From NCBI RefSeq assembly GCF_030486405.1, contig NZ_CP129613.1, forward strand, positions 5,332,001-5,396,000: 64,000 nucleotides of DNA, given 5' to 3'. This document shows positions 27,186-38,341 of this stretch, one piece after another; within the stretch, counting starts at the first letter, position 1; every line of letters starts with the position of its first letter. The stretch is from Mycolicibacterium sp. HK-90. GTDB taxonomy: Bacteria > Actinomycetota > Actinomycetes > Mycobacteriales > Mycobacteriaceae. The translations under genes were made by a program, and so were the position numbers. Below the pieces are notes generated by a model. That model worked only from the letters and a program-made list of their open reading frames with translations, ran no database searches and was not told the origin of the DNA.

Positions 27186-28304
27186 ATGCCAGCCGTACCG
27201 GAAGACTTCGTTGCCGGCCTGGAAGGCGTTGTCGCCTTCACCACCGAGATCGCCGAACCGGACAAGGACGGCGGCGCGCTGCGCTACCGGGGCGTGGACA
27301 TCGAGGAACTGGTGGACCGCCACGTCACGTTCGGCGACGTGTGGGGCCTGCTGGTCGACGGCAGTTTCGGCACCGGTCTGCCCCCGGCCGAGCCGTTCCC
27401 GCTGCCGATCCACAGCGGCGACGTGCGCGTCGACGTCCAGGCCGGGCTGGCCATGCTGGCACCGATCTGGGGCTACGCGCCGCTGCTGGACATCGACGAT
27501 TCGACGGCGCGCGACCAGTTGGCCCGGGCCTCGGTGATGGCCCTGTCCTACGTCGCCCAATCGGCCCGCGGCATCTACCGGCCCGCGGTGCCGCAACGCA
27601 CGATCGACGAATGCCCCACGGTCACAGCGCGTTTCATGACCCGGTGGCAGGGCGACCCCGATCCCAGGCACGTCGAGGCGATCGACGCCTACTGGGTGAC
27701 CGCTGCCGAGCACGGCATGAACGCCTCGACATTCACCGCCCGGGTGATCGCCTCCACCGGAGCCGATGTGGCGGCGTCGCTGTCCGGGGCCGTGGGCGCG
27801 ATGAGTGGGCCGCTGCACGGTGGCGCCCCGGCCCGGGTGCTGCCGATGATCGAAGATGTCGAGAAGACCGGTGACGCCCGCGCGGTGGTCAAGGGCATCC
27901 TGGACCGCGGCGACAAGCTGATGGGCTTCGGCCACCGCGTCTACCGGGCCGAGGACCCACGGGCGCGGGTGCTGCGGGCCACCGCCAAACGTCTTGAGGC
28001 GCCCCGCTACGAGGTCGCCGCGGCGCTGGAACAGGCCGCCCTGGCCGAGCTCCGTGAGCGCCGACCGGACCGGGCCATCGAGACCAATGTCGAGTTCTGG
28101 GCCGCGGTGATCCTGGATTTCGCCCAGGTGCCCGCCTCGATGATGCCGGCGATGTTCACCTGCGGTCGGACCGCGGGATGGTGCGCGCACATCATGGAGC
28201 AGAAGCGGCTCGGCAAGCTGGTGCGCCCGGCCGCCATCTACGTCGGCCCCGAACCGCGTAGCGCGGAGTCGGTCGCGGGATGGGACAAGATCGTCAGCTC
28301 ATGA
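27186..28304 (+). CDS. citA: Citrate synthase 2 (CitA)
   Basis: A 372-residue, shorter citrate synthase. It has the N-terminal [20 protein letters not shown], the mid-protein [12 protein letters not shown], the signature [16 protein letters not shown] and the [19 protein letters not shown] segment. Family members make citrate; in M. tuberculosis the corresponding gene (Rv0889c, by memory) is the second citrate synthase. Its TGA overlaps the ATG of the DinB-like gene (28301-28304). It is divergent from pdxH with a 41-bp gap, so both promoters must be compact or leaderless. Confidence 0.93.
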   Translation: MPAVPEDFVAGLEGVVAFTTEIAEPDKDGGALRYRGVDIEELVDRHVTFGDVWGLLVDGSFGTGLPPAEPFPLPIHSGDVRVDVQAGLAMLAPIWGYAPLLDIDDSTARDQLARASVMALSYVAQSARGIYRPAVPQRTIDECPTVTARFMTRWQGDPDPRHVEAIDAYWVTAAEHGMNASTFTARVIASTGADVAASLSGAVGAMSGPLHGGAPARVLPMIEDVEKTGDARAVVKGILDRGDKLMGFGHRVYRAEDPRARVLRATAKRLEAPRYEVAAALEQAALAELRERRPDRAIETNVEFWAAVILDFAQVPASMMPAMFTCGRTAGWCAHIMEQKRLGKLVRPAAIYVGPEPRSAESVAGWDKIVSS

Positions 28305-28915
28305 CCCGCGTTCGCGACGTATTCGCCTCGGCTGCACACGGTTTCGCCCGGCTGGTGCAGGCACTGCCGGCGGACGCGTTCGACGGGCCGGGCCTGGGCG
28401 AGTGGGATCTGCGCGCCCTGGTCGGCCACACCTCGCGGTCGCTGATCACCGTCAGCACCTATCTGCAGCAGCCGGCGGCATCGGCCGATCTGGCCGGGCC
28501 GGTGGAGTACTACGCGGCGATGCGCGGGTTCATGTCCGACGCCGGCGCCGAGGCGATCATCGAGCGCGGCAGGCAGGCCGGGCGCGACCTCGGCTCGGAC
28601 CCCGCCGCCGCAGTGGATGCGCTGGCGAGCCGGGCCCTGGACGACATCGACGAGGCAGGCGATCCGCTGATCACCGTGATCGGCGGGTTCGGCATGCGGT
28701 TGGGCGGCTACCTGCCGACCCGCATCTTCGAACTCGCCGTGCACAGTCTCGACATCGCCCGGGCCACCGGCCTTTCGGCCGGCCTGCCCAACGAGGTGCT
28801 CGACGCGGCGACCACGCTGGCCACGCAGATCGCGGTGGAGCTCGGCGAGGGTGAAGCGGTGCTGCTGGCGCTCACCGGGCGAGCCGAGCTGCCGCGACCG
28901 TTCTCCGTCACCTGA
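28301..28915 (+). CDS. DinB-fold / maleylpyruvate isomerase N-terminal-like protein
   Basis: A 204-residue helical protein. The features ALPADAFDGPGLGEWDLRAL and VGHTSRSLITVSTYL match the mycothiol-dependent maleylpyruvate isomerase / DinB-like metal-binding family; histidines such as those of VGHT and ELAVHSLDIAR can serve as metal ligands. Mycothiol is the main thiol of mycobacteria, so mycothiol-dependent chemistry is plausible but unproven. The ATG overlaps the citA stop (ATGA), so it is translated from the citA message. A longer reading from 28280 lies inside citA and is not preferred. Confidence 0.78.
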   Translation: MTRVRDVFASAAHGFARLVQALPADAFDGPGLGEWDLRALVGHTSRSLITVSTYLQQPAASADLAGPVEYYAAMRGFMSDAGAEAIIERGRQAGRDLGSDPAAAVDALASRALDDIDEAGDPLITVIGGFGMRLGGYLPTRIFELAVHSLDIARATGLSAGLPNEVLDAATTLATQIAVELGEGEAVLLALTGRAELPRPFSVT

Positions 28916-28928
28916 TTCTCTCCATCGC

Positions 28929-28985
28929 CGAGACGACGGTTCCTCGCCGGATCGAGCCTGTTCTTCGGCACTGAGCGTCGTCTCG
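28929..28985. promoter_or_regulatory. Long-range inverted repeat in leader of VOC gene
   Basis: Perfect 10-bp arms CGAGACGACG (28929-28938) and CGTCGTCTCG (28976-28985) are separated by 37 bases. They lie directly after the citA operon. The structure could terminate the citA transcript or fold the leader of the downstream VOC gene. Nothing else recognisable is in this gap besides the small upstream ORF. Confidence 0.4.
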
Positions 28986-28991
28986 CGGTTC

Positions 28992-29057
28992 ATGCGCTTG
29001 TCAGAGGGTGGTGGTTGCATGGCGATGAGATCCGCCCGCCGCGCGGGTCTGCATTGA
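28992..29057 (+). CDS. Possible upstream ORF (leader peptide) before VOC gene
   Basis: A 21-codon frame starting ATG CGC TTG, with an in-frame internal ATG at 29019 preceded by AGAGGGTGG. The shorter form encodes MAMRSARRAGLH and stops 25 bases before the VOC start. Its C-terminal part is very rich in arginine. It could be a translated leader with a regulatory role, or chance. Confidence 0.3.
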   Translation: MRLSEGGGCMAMRSARRAGLH

Positions 29058-29082
29058 GTCCGCTCACTATGAGGAGAGAAAC

Positions 29083-29535
29083 ATGGCGATCGAAGTAACC
29101 CCCGCAGTCCTTCCCCACCTGGTTGTCGACGACGCCGCCGCGGCAATTGATTTCTATGTCAAGGCTTTCGGCGCCACCGAGCTGGGCCGTATTCCCGGCC
29201 CCGACGGCAAACTGATCCACGCCGCGGTCAGCATCAACGGCTCGACGGTGATGCTCAACGACGACTTTCCCGAGTACAACGACGGCAAGCCATCGACCCC
29301 TAAGGCCCTGGGCGGCAGCCCGGTGACCATCCACCTCACCGTGACCGATGTCGACGCGAAGTTCGCCCGCGCGGTCGAGGCGGGCGCCGAAGTGGTCGCG
29401 GAGCTGGAGGACCAGTTCTGGGGCGACCGGTACGGCGTCGTGCGCGATCCGTTCGGACACCTGTGGTCACTCGGGCAGCCCGTGCGCGAGGTCAGCCCGG
29501 AGGAGATCGAGAAGGCGATGAAGTCCGGGCAGTAG
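29083..29535 (+). CDS. VOC-family (glyoxalase/PhnB-like) protein
   Basis: A 150-residue single-chain VOC protein with two beta-alpha-beta modules: PHLVVDDAAAAIDFYVKAFG at the start and TIHLTVTDVDAKFARAVEAG in the second half. It ends with RYGVVRDPFGHLWSLGQP. The PhnB-type pattern keeps a histidine (FGHLW) and glutamates usable for metal binding. The reaction cannot be assigned; relatives include glyoxalases, dioxygenases and resistance proteins. The start is fixed by GAGGAGAGAAAC. It is monocistronic, preceded by a possible leader ORF. Confidence 0.8.
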   Translation: MAIEVTPAVLPHLVVDDAAAAIDFYVKAFGATELGRIPGPDGKLIHAAVSINGSTVMLNDDFPEYNDGKPSTPKALGGSPVTIHLTVTDVDAKFARAVEAGAEVVAELEDQFWGDRYGVVRDPFGHLWSLGQPVREVSPEEIEKAMKSGQ

Positions 29536-29637
29536 CCGGGCTGCGCCACCCGGCGCTGTCTCGCAGTCACTGTCGGTTCCGGTGAGGCAGCGCCGCGGTG
29601 TCGGCGCTCTCCAGCTGCGCCGTTCATACTGATCCCC

Positions 29638-29658
29638 ACGCATGGCACCTCGATGCGT
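29638..29658. promoter_or_regulatory. Short inverted repeat before the ECF transporter operon
   Basis: ACGCAT and ATGCGT are separated by 9 bases, directly upstream of the ribosome site GAAGGAGAC of the ykoE-like gene. I looked for a TPP riboswitch here because YkoEDC systems are often controlled by one. The conserved CTGAGA and ACCTGATCTGG blocks are absent. Confidence 0.3.
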
Positions 29659-29672
29659 CATGAAGGAGACAG

Positions 29673-30290
29673 ATGAACGACCAGCCCACCGGCACGACGG
29701 CAGGTAACCGCGCGCTGCGCTGGCGAGTGGTGGACATCGTCGTCGCCAGCGTCCTCGCGACGGCGGCGGGCCTGGTGTTCGTCGTGTGGAACATCGCGTC
29801 CAACCCGATCGGCGCCCCGCTGACCGCACTGTTGCCCGGGCTTCAGGCATTGCTCGCCGGAGGCTGGTTGTTCGCCGGTGTGCTCACCGCCCTGGTGATC
29901 CGCAAGCCGGGCGCCGCGCTCTACGGCGAACTCGTCGCCGCCACCGTGTCGGCGTTGGTCGGCAACCAGTGGGGCGTCCTCACCATCGAGTCGGGACTGG
30001 TGCAGGGCCTCGGCGCGGAACTGGTCTTCGCGGTGTTCCTCTACCGCCGGTGGGGACTGCCCGTCGCCGTGCTGGCAGGCGCAGTCGCCGGGTTGGCGCT
30101 GGCCGTCAACGACCTCATCCTGTGGTACCCCGGCTCGGCGAACACCTTCGCGGTGATCTACACCGTCTCGGCGATCGTCTCCGGCGCCCTCGTCGCCGGG
30201 CTGCTGTCCTGGTTCGCCGTGCGGGGTCTGGCCAGGACGGGAGCGCTGAGCCGGTTCGCCTCGGGCCGGATCGCACCGGACGCTCGATGA
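29673..30290 (+). CDS. ECF transporter substrate-binding (S) component, YkoE-like
   Basis: A 205-residue integral membrane protein with about six helices. VVDIVVASVLATAAGLVFVV in helix 1 and AALYGELVAATVSALVGNQW match the YkoE family of S components for thiamine precursors such as HMP. It captures a vitamin-like ligand for an energy-coupling-factor importer. It is first in a four-gene operon: S component, double ATPase, T component and a P-loop kinase-like protein, each overlapping the next. The ligand is inferred from family membership only. Confidence 0.8.
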   Translation: MNDQPTGTTAGNRALRWRVVDIVVASVLATAAGLVFVVWNIASNPIGAPLTALLPGLQALLAGGWLFAGVLTALVIRKPGAALYGELVAATVSALVGNQWGVLTIESGLVQGLGAELVFAVFLYRRWGLPVAVLAGAVAGLALAVNDLILWYPGSANTFAVIYTVSAIVSGALVAGLLSWFAVRGLARTGALSRFASGRIAPDAR

Positions 30291-31771
30291 CCTCACGGCA
30301 CGGCACCGGTGCCTCCGTCACGGCGCACGGGTGGGGATGGAGTCATGCCGGACGCGCCGAATGGGCCGTGCGTGACCTCGATCTGAAGATCGAGCCGGGC
30401 GAGCGGGTGCTGCTGCTTGGTCCGTCCGGGGCCGGGAAATCGACTCTCCTGCACGGTATTGCCGGCCTCCTCGGCGGTGCCGAGGAGGGACGGCAGACCG
30501 GCACCCTGCAGGTCGACGGCGCCGCACCCGTGGACCAGCGCCACCGGATCGGCATGGTGTTGCAGGATCCCGACTCGCAGGTGATCCTGTCCCGCATCGG
30601 TGACGACGTCGCCTTCGGCATGGAGAATTTCGGCGTTGCGCGCGACGAGATCTGGCCCCGGGTCCGGGCCGCGCTCGACGCGGTCGGTCTGAATCTCGGT
30701 CTGTCCCAATCGACTTCACAGCTGTCGGGCGGACAGAAACAACGCCTCGCGCTGGCCGGGGTGATCGCGATGAATCCCGGCGTCATCCTGCTCGACGAGC
30801 CGACGGCCAATCTCGACCCCGGCGGAGTCATCGAGGTGCGCGACGCGGTGGCCGCATCGGTCGCGCGGACCGGTGCCACGCTCATCGTCATCGAGCACCG
30901 CACCGAGGTGTGGCTGCCGGTCGTCGACCGGGTCATCGCGCTCGGGGCCGACAGCGCGGTGATCGCCGACGGCACACCCGAGCAGACCCTGCGCCATCAC
31001 CATGACTACCTCGTCCGGTCAGGTGTGTGGGTGCCCGACACCGCCCTACCCGAGGTCGGCCGTCGCCGGTCCCCCGCAACGGAAACCTTGTTGCAGGCCA
31101 CGGATCTGGCCCTCGGGCACCCCGGTGATCCCGCGATGCACCTCGGGCTGAATTTCGTGATCGAAGCGGGCCGGACCACGGTGATCACCGGCTCCAACGG
31201 GGCAGGCAAGTCGACGCTGGCACTCACCCTCGGCGGACTGTTGCCCGCGCCGGCCGGGAGCCTGGACGCAGGTGCCACCTTCGCACCCGCGCCGTCGCGC
31301 CGTACTCCGATCAAGTGGCGATCGAAAGAACTGCTCACCCGGATCGGCAGTGTGTTCCAGGATCCCGAACACCAGTTCCTCACCGGCTCGGTGCGCGATG
31401 AACTCGCGCTGGGCCCCAAGGCGCTCAAGCTGGGCGTGACCGAAATCGCCACGCGCACCGACGAACTCCTGGAACGCCTGCACCTGACCCACCTGGCCAC
31501 GGTGAATCCGTACACCCTGTCCGGCGGAGAGAAGCGTCGCCTGTCGGTGGCAACCATGCTGGCCACCGCGCCCAAGGTGATCATCCTCGACGAACCCACC
31601 TTCGGGCAGGACCGCCGCACCTGGGAGGAGTTGATCCGGCTGCTCGCCGAGATCTGTGACCAGGGCACCGCCGTCGTCGCGGCGACCCACGATCTCGACT
31701 TCACCACCCTGCTCGCCGACACCCGGATCGAGTTGCCGGACTGGGCGCCCACCACGGAGGTGAGATCGTGA
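30287..31771 (+). CDS. ECF transporter ATPase, two fused ATPase domains (YkoD-like)
   Basis: A 494-residue cytoplasmic protein with two complete ABC domains. The first has Walker A GPSGAGKS, signature LSGGQKQRLALAG and Walker B VILLDEPTANLD. The second has GSNGAGKS, LSGGEKRRLSVA and VIILDEPTFGQD. Fused ATPases are typical of YkoD/CbiO2-type energy modules. The ATG at 30287 overlaps the ykoE stop (ATGA). Its TGA overlaps the next GTG start. It powers uptake through the neighbouring membrane components. Confidence 0.87.
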   Translation: MTSRHGTGASVTAHGWGWSHAGRAEWAVRDLDLKIEPGERVLLLGPSGAGKSTLLHGIAGLLGGAEEGRQTGTLQVDGAAPVDQRHRIGMVLQDPDSQVILSRIGDDVAFGMENFGVARDEIWPRVRAALDAVGLNLGLSQSTSQLSGGQKQRLALAGVIAMNPGVILLDEPTANLDPGGVIEVRDAVAASVARTGATLIVIEHRTEVWLPVVDRVIALGADSAVIADGTPEQTLRHHHDYLVRSGVWVPDTALPEVGRRRSPATETLLQATDLALGHPGDPAMHLGLNFVIEAGRTTVITGSNGAGKSTLALTLGGLLPAPAGSLDAGATFAPAPSRRTPIKWRSKELLTRIGSVFQDPEHQFLTGSVRDELALGPKALKLGVTEIATRTDELLERLHLTHLATVNPYTLSGGEKRRLSVATMLATAPKVIILDEPTFGQDRRTWEELIRLLAEICDQGTAVVAATHDLDFTTLLADTRIELPDWAPTTEVRS

Positions 31772-32553
31772 CCGCGTCGAACCGCGCCGAGGCGCCGGTC
31801 GCACCGCGCACCGTGAACCCGGTCGCCCGCCTGCTCACCGCCCTGATCATCGCCGGCGCCCTGGTGCTTTCGGTGGACTGGGTGTCGGCACTCACTGCGC
31901 TGATCGGTGAGATGGTCCTGTTTGCCGCCATCGGCGTGAAGCTGCGCACGGCGCTGACCCGGGGCGCCATCGTCGCCGTCGCGGCCGCGCTCACGGCCGT
32001 CACCATCCTGCTCTACGGGCAGGTCGGCGGAACCGTGTACTGGCACTTCCTCCTCGTCACGATCAGTGACAGTTCGATCGCCCTCGCGGTGGCCACCTTC
32101 CTCCGGGTGCTGGCCATCGCGCTGCCCTCGGTCATCCTGTTCATCGACGTCGAATCGACCGAGTTGGCAGACGGTTTGGGGCAGGTGCTGCGATTACCGG
32201 CCCGGTTCGTGCTCGGGGCACTGGCCGGTCTGCGCATGGTCGGCCTGCTCGGGCAGGACTGGCGCTATCTCGGGTACGCCCGCCGGGCCCGCGGCGTGGC
32301 CGACCACGCCAGGTTACGGCGGGTGGCGGGACAGGCGTTCGCGCTGCTGGTGTTCGCGGTGCGCCGCGGGTCGAAACTGGCCACCGCGATGGAAGCCCGG
32401 GGATTCGGCGCCTACCCGGCTCGGACCTGGGCTCGCCCGTCACCCTTCGGGGCACGCGAATTCGCGCTTATCGCCTCGGGATTCGCCATCGCGGCCGCCG
32501 CGATCGCCGTGTCGCTGGCCACCGGAAGTTGGAACTTCATTGGCACCCGATGA
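31768..32553 (+). CDS. ECF transporter transmembrane (T) component, YkoC/CbiQ-like
   Basis: A 261-residue membrane protein of the CbiQ/EcfT family with 5-6 helices and a cytoplasmic coupling region. The family motif appears as RRGSKLATAMEARGFGAYPA, containing the usual A-x-E-x-R-G-F signature that contacts the ATPase. The GTG start overlaps the ATPase stop (31768-31771). Its end overlaps the next gene by ~14 bases. It completes a full ECF importer with the two preceding genes. Confidence 0.85.
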   Translation: MTASNRAEAPVAPRTVNPVARLLTALIIAGALVLSVDWVSALTALIGEMVLFAAIGVKLRTALTRGAIVAVAAALTAVTILLYGQVGGTVYWHFLLVTISDSSIALAVATFLRVLAIALPSVILFIDVESTELADGLGQVLRLPARFVLGALAGLRMVGLLGQDWRYLGYARRARGVADHARLRRVAGQAFALLVFAVRRGSKLATAMEARGFGAYPARTWARPSPFGAREFALIASGFAIAAAAIAVSLATGSWNFIGTR

Positions 32554-33091
32554 CCTGGTGAGCCGGCTCGGCCCCGCGGCGACGACGGTCCTGATCGACG
32601 GCCGGTCCGGGTCGGGCAAGTCGACGCTGGCGGTACAGCTGCGCGACTGCTGGCCCCACAGCGTCGTCGTCCGGCTCGACGACATCTATCCGGGCTGGGA
32701 CGGGTTGCTCTGGGCCGCCGAACATCTGCGGCGATCACTGCTCGAACCGCGGTCCCGCGGGCTGACCGGGCGCTGGCGGCAATGGGATTGGGCCACGAAC
32801 GCACCGAGCGGCTGGCATCCGGTCGAGCCCGGCCGTCGCCTCATCGTCGAGGGCATCGGTGCACTCACCCCGGCCACCCGGGCCCTGGCCGATCTGGGCA
32901 TCTGGGTCGATGCCGACGACGTCGAGCGCAAGCGCCGGGCGCTGGAACGCGACGGTGACACCTACCGGCCGCACTGGGACCGGTGGGCCGCCCAGGAAGA
33001 GGCGTTCATCGCCCGGTTCGACCCCAGGGCATGTGCCGACCTGATCGCCACACCGACCGCAGCCGGTTTCGAGTTCAGCGGGCCGGGTTAG
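32540..33091 (+). CDS. Uridine-kinase-like P-loop NTPase
   Basis: A 183-residue protein. Walker A is GRSGSGKST near the N-terminus, followed by VVRLDDIYPGWDGL, which resembles the acceptor-binding segment of uridine/pantothenate-kinase-like proteins, and IVEGIGALTPATR as a Walker B-like strand. The start is TTG 32540 (overlapping the T component) or GTG 32558. Its place at the end of an ECF importer operon suggests that it phosphorylates the imported vitamin precursor, trapping it in the cell; this is inference. It converges on fprB with overlapping stop codons (TTAG at 33088-33091). Confidence 0.68.
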   Translation: MAPDDLVSRLGPAATTVLIDGRSGSGKSTLAVQLRDCWPHSVVVRLDDIYPGWDGLLWAAEHLRRSLLEPRSRGLTGRWRQWDWATNAPSGWHPVEPGRRLIVEGIGALTPATRALADLGIWVDADDVERKRRALERDGDTYRPHWDRWAAQEEAFIARFDPRACADLIATPTAAGFEFSGPG

Positions 33092-34746
33092 CGCAGGCCG
33101 GCCAGAACCCGCTGGCGCACGGTCGGTTTCGGTGCGGTGGCAGCGATCGCGAGCATGTCGGCCACCGAGGTGAACTTGTCGCGAGGGCGGTCCTGACCAC
33201 CCCGGGCGATCTCGGCCGCGTCGATCGCGTGCCAGCCGGCGGCGTCGACCACAGCGGGCTGGCGCGTCCGCACCAGCTTGTCCAGGGCCGCGGGCTTGTG
33301 CACCGGATCGGTGAGCACACCGGAGTTGTAATCGTCGACCAACTGGTGCACGGTCTGCCCCGCGCACGACTTGTTGGTGCCGATGAACCCGGTGGGGCCG
33401 CGTTTGATCCAGCCGGCCACGTAGGCACCGGACGAACCGGTGACCCGGCCACCGTCGTTGGGCACGACGCAGGCGTCGTCGTCGAACGGCAGATCGGCAA
33501 TCGCCTTGCCGCGGTAGCCGATCGAGGTCAGCACGAGCCCGGCGTCGAGCGCGCGCACCTCATCGGTGCCGGTCACGCCGAACTCGATACCGGTGACCTT
33601 GCCGTCACCGAGCACCCGCTGCGGGGTGAGGCGGTAGGCGAGCCGGATCCGCGGCCGGGTGATCGGCGCCGAGGCGTCACCCAGCTTGGCCAGGATCTCC
33701 AGCTTGTTGCGGGTCAGCGGATCGGTGACCCGGGCCAGATCCGCGACCACCAGCGCATGGTCGGCCTCGTCGAGCACGACGTCGCAGCTCGCGGTCAGCC
33801 CGATCAGCTCCGGCAGGGTGAAGGCCGACTCGGCGGGGCCGCGGCGCGCCGCCACCACCACCTCGGTGACCTTCGACGCACGCAGGGCCGACAGCGCATG
33901 ATCCGAGATGTCGGTGCGGGCCAACACATCCGGATCGGTGGTGAGCATCCGGGCCACGTCGAATGCGACGTTGCCGTTGCCGACGATGACCACCCGCTCG
34001 TGGCTCAGGTCCACCGGCAGATCGGTGAACTCGGGATGCCCGTTGATCCAGGCCACCATCTCCGTCGCGGTGCCGGTCCCCGGCAGATCCATGCCGTCGA
34101 TGTCGAGACGCCGGTCGTTGGGCGCGCCCACCGCGTACAGCACGGCGTGGTGGTGCTCCAACAGATCGGCATGCGAGACGTGCTTGCCCACCTCGACATT
34201 GAGGAAGAACTTGAATCCCGGCTGCTTGGCGATGGTGTCGAACAGGGTTGTCACCCGCTTGGTGCTCTGATGGTCCGGCGCGACGCCGGCTCGCACCAAC
34301 CCGTAGGGCGTCGGCAGCTTCTCGAAGACATTGACCCGCACCCCGCGCTGGGTCAGCAGCTCGTCCGCCGCGTACATGGCGGCCGGGCCCGAACCCACGA
34401 TCGCCACCGTCAACGGGCCCCCCGCATGCGCCGCCACCTTCGGGGCCGCGATCACCGGCGCCAGCTTGGACGTCGGCGGCAGCTTGCCCTCGCGCTTCGG
34501 ATAGAAGGCAGCGTTGAGTTCGATGAACGGCAACTGCTTCTCGGTCAGCTTGGTATCGGCCGCGATCGCACCTACCGGGCAGGCGGTGACGCAGGCGCCG
34601 CAATCCACGCACGCCTCGGGGTCGATGTAGAGCATCTCGGCCGTGGCGAAGCCCGGCTCATCCGGTGAGGGATGGATGCAGTTGACCGGGCACGCGTAGA
34701 CACAGGACCCGTCGCTGCAACACGACTGGGTGATCACGTGGGGCAT
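33088..34746 (-). CDS. fprB: Ferredoxin / ferredoxin-NADP reductase FprB
   Basis: A 552-residue fusion. Residues 1-~70 are a bacterial-type ferredoxin with cysteines at 9, 10, 15, 19, 23 and the second-cluster set 46, 49, 52, 56 (CVDCGACVTACP). The remainder is an adrenodoxin-reductase-like flavoprotein with the FAD motif VAIVGSGPAAMYAADELL (~115) and the NADPH motif VVIVGNGNVAFDVARML. It moves electrons between NADPH and iron-sulfur or haem/diiron partners. It follows the AurF-like diiron gene on the same strand with a 29-base gap, so it is a good candidate electron donor for that enzyme. Confidence 0.93.
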   Translation of the reverse strand: MPHVITQSCCSDGSCVYACPVNCIHPSPDEPGFATAEMLYIDPEACVDCGACVTACPVGAIAADTKLTEKQLPFIELNAAFYPKREGKLPPTSKLAPVIAAPKVAAHAGGPLTVAIVGSGPAAMYAADELLTQRGVRVNVFEKLPTPYGLVRAGVAPDHQSTKRVTTLFDTIAKQPGFKFFLNVEVGKHVSHADLLEHHHAVLYAVGAPNDRRLDIDGMDLPGTGTATEMVAWINGHPEFTDLPVDLSHERVVIVGNGNVAFDVARMLTTDPDVLARTDISDHALSALRASKVTEVVVAARRGPAESAFTLPELIGLTASCDVVLDEADHALVVADLARVTDPLTRNKLEILAKLGDASAPITRPRIRLAYRLTPQRVLGDGKVTGIEFGVTGTDEVRALDAGLVLTSIGYRGKAIADLPFDDDACVVPNDGGRVTGSSGAYVAGWIKRGPTGFIGTNKSCAGQTVHQLVDDYNSGVLTDPVHKPAALDKLVRTRQPAVVDAAGWHAIDAAEIARGGQDRPRDKFTSVADMLAIAATAPKPTVRQRVLAGLR

Positions 34747-34775
34747 ATGAGACCTTCGAACCTCCGGGGCGAGCT

Positions 34776-35792
34776 TTAGGCGACCGAGACCAGGTGCTCG
34801 CGCTGCGGTTCGCTACGGTAGCGGCTCGGCGGCCCGTCGATCTTGCAGATCCGCCACATGAGCTTGGCAATCGGGTTCATCAGGCCGGTGTCGTGGCACA
34901 GCATCCGGACGTCGCCGAACATGTCGCGCAGCATCTTGCGGGACTCGGGCGAGCCGAAGAACAGCTCCTTGCGCACCGAGCGCGGGATGTCGAATTCCTT
35001 CCAGAACGTGCGCGGCGGCACGATGATCGCCGAGCACAGGATCCGCATGGTCAGCGGCACGAAGAGGGACAGGATCCACCGCTGACGGCGGCGCAGGTTC
35101 GGCACGCGCTTGTGCAGGTACTGATGCGCGAACGAGATGTGCCGGGCCTCCTCGGCGACGTGGATGGCCATCACCCGCTCCATGATCGGATGCAGGGCCT
35201 TGCCCTCACGCAGCACGTTCTTCTGCGTGTGGTCGATGGGCTCCTCACCGGCGAGCACGCCGAAGAAGAACGGGATCGGCAGCGGGCCGGCGGCCAGCGG
35301 GATCAGCGGCTGCAGCCACTTGAGCAGCCGCGGCATGCCGGGCACGTCCTTGCCGATGCGGTTGACCATCTCCTGGAACATCAGGGTGTGGTTGCACTCC
35401 TCAACGGATTCGTGCAGGCAGTACCGGTACTCCGGCGAGCCGTTGGGCACCCAGAACGAGTACTCCATGAGCCCGCGGATCAGGATGTTCTCGAAGTGCA
35501 GGCCGACCTTGGCGACGTTGGCCTGACGCCACATGCCGATCTCGATCTGCCGCTCGACGGGCTGGGCCTGGTACCACGGGTGACCGCCCATCGGGTCGGT
35601 CGCCGGCAGGATCCAGCGCGGATCGTCGGGGACGACGGCGAACTCCGGCGAGTCCCACTCGATGTCCTTGTACGGATTGAAGTTGCGCCGCACCGACCCC
35701 TCGGACAGTGTGGTGAGCAATTCGACGTACTGGGCGTCGTCGCTGACGTCCATGTTCTTGCGCCAGCGCCTGACCATCTTGGTCCGAGCCAT
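34776..35792 (-). CDS. AurF-like diiron oxygenase
   Basis: A 338-residue helical-bundle protein of the AurF/p-aminobenzoate N-oxygenase family. A complete seven-residue diiron ligand set is visible: Glu101 (ENILIRG), Glu132 and His135 (ESVEECNH), Glu184 (AGEEP), His211, Glu215 and His218 (HVAEEARH). The spacings between the last four equal those I remember for AurF. It corresponds to M. tuberculosis Rv0885 by neighbourhood. AGAGAGGTCTGCAAC precedes the ATG. The 364-bp region upstream and the FprB gene downstream suggest a regulated two-gene oxygenase unit. The substrate is unknown. Confidence 0.8.
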   Translation of the reverse strand: MARTKMVRRWRKNMDVSDDAQYVELLTTLSEGSVRRNFNPYKDIEWDSPEFAVVPDDPRWILPATDPMGGHPWYQAQPVERQIEIGMWRQANVAKVGLHFENILIRGLMEYSFWVPNGSPEYRYCLHESVEECNHTLMFQEMVNRIGKDVPGMPRLLKWLQPLIPLAAGPLPIPFFFGVLAGEEPIDHTQKNVLREGKALHPIMERVMAIHVAEEARHISFAHQYLHKRVPNLRRRQRWILSLFVPLTMRILCSAIIVPPRTFWKEFDIPRSVRKELFFGSPESRKMLRDMFGDVRMLCHDTGLMNPIAKLMWRICKIDGPPSRYRSEPQREHLVSVA

Positions 35793-38249
<2,457 letters not shown>

Positions 38250-38341
38250 CGAAACCTCGGACTCCATCCCTCTCCCGCCAGCGTGTCAGCCCGGTAACGG
38301 GCCGATAACGCAGTAGGGTTCGCGCAGGAGGTCAGGTCGGT

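Noticed and set aside
29536..29672. TPP riboswitch before the YkoE-like gene
   Set aside because: The conserved thi-box elements are not present; only a 6-bp inverted repeat is seen.
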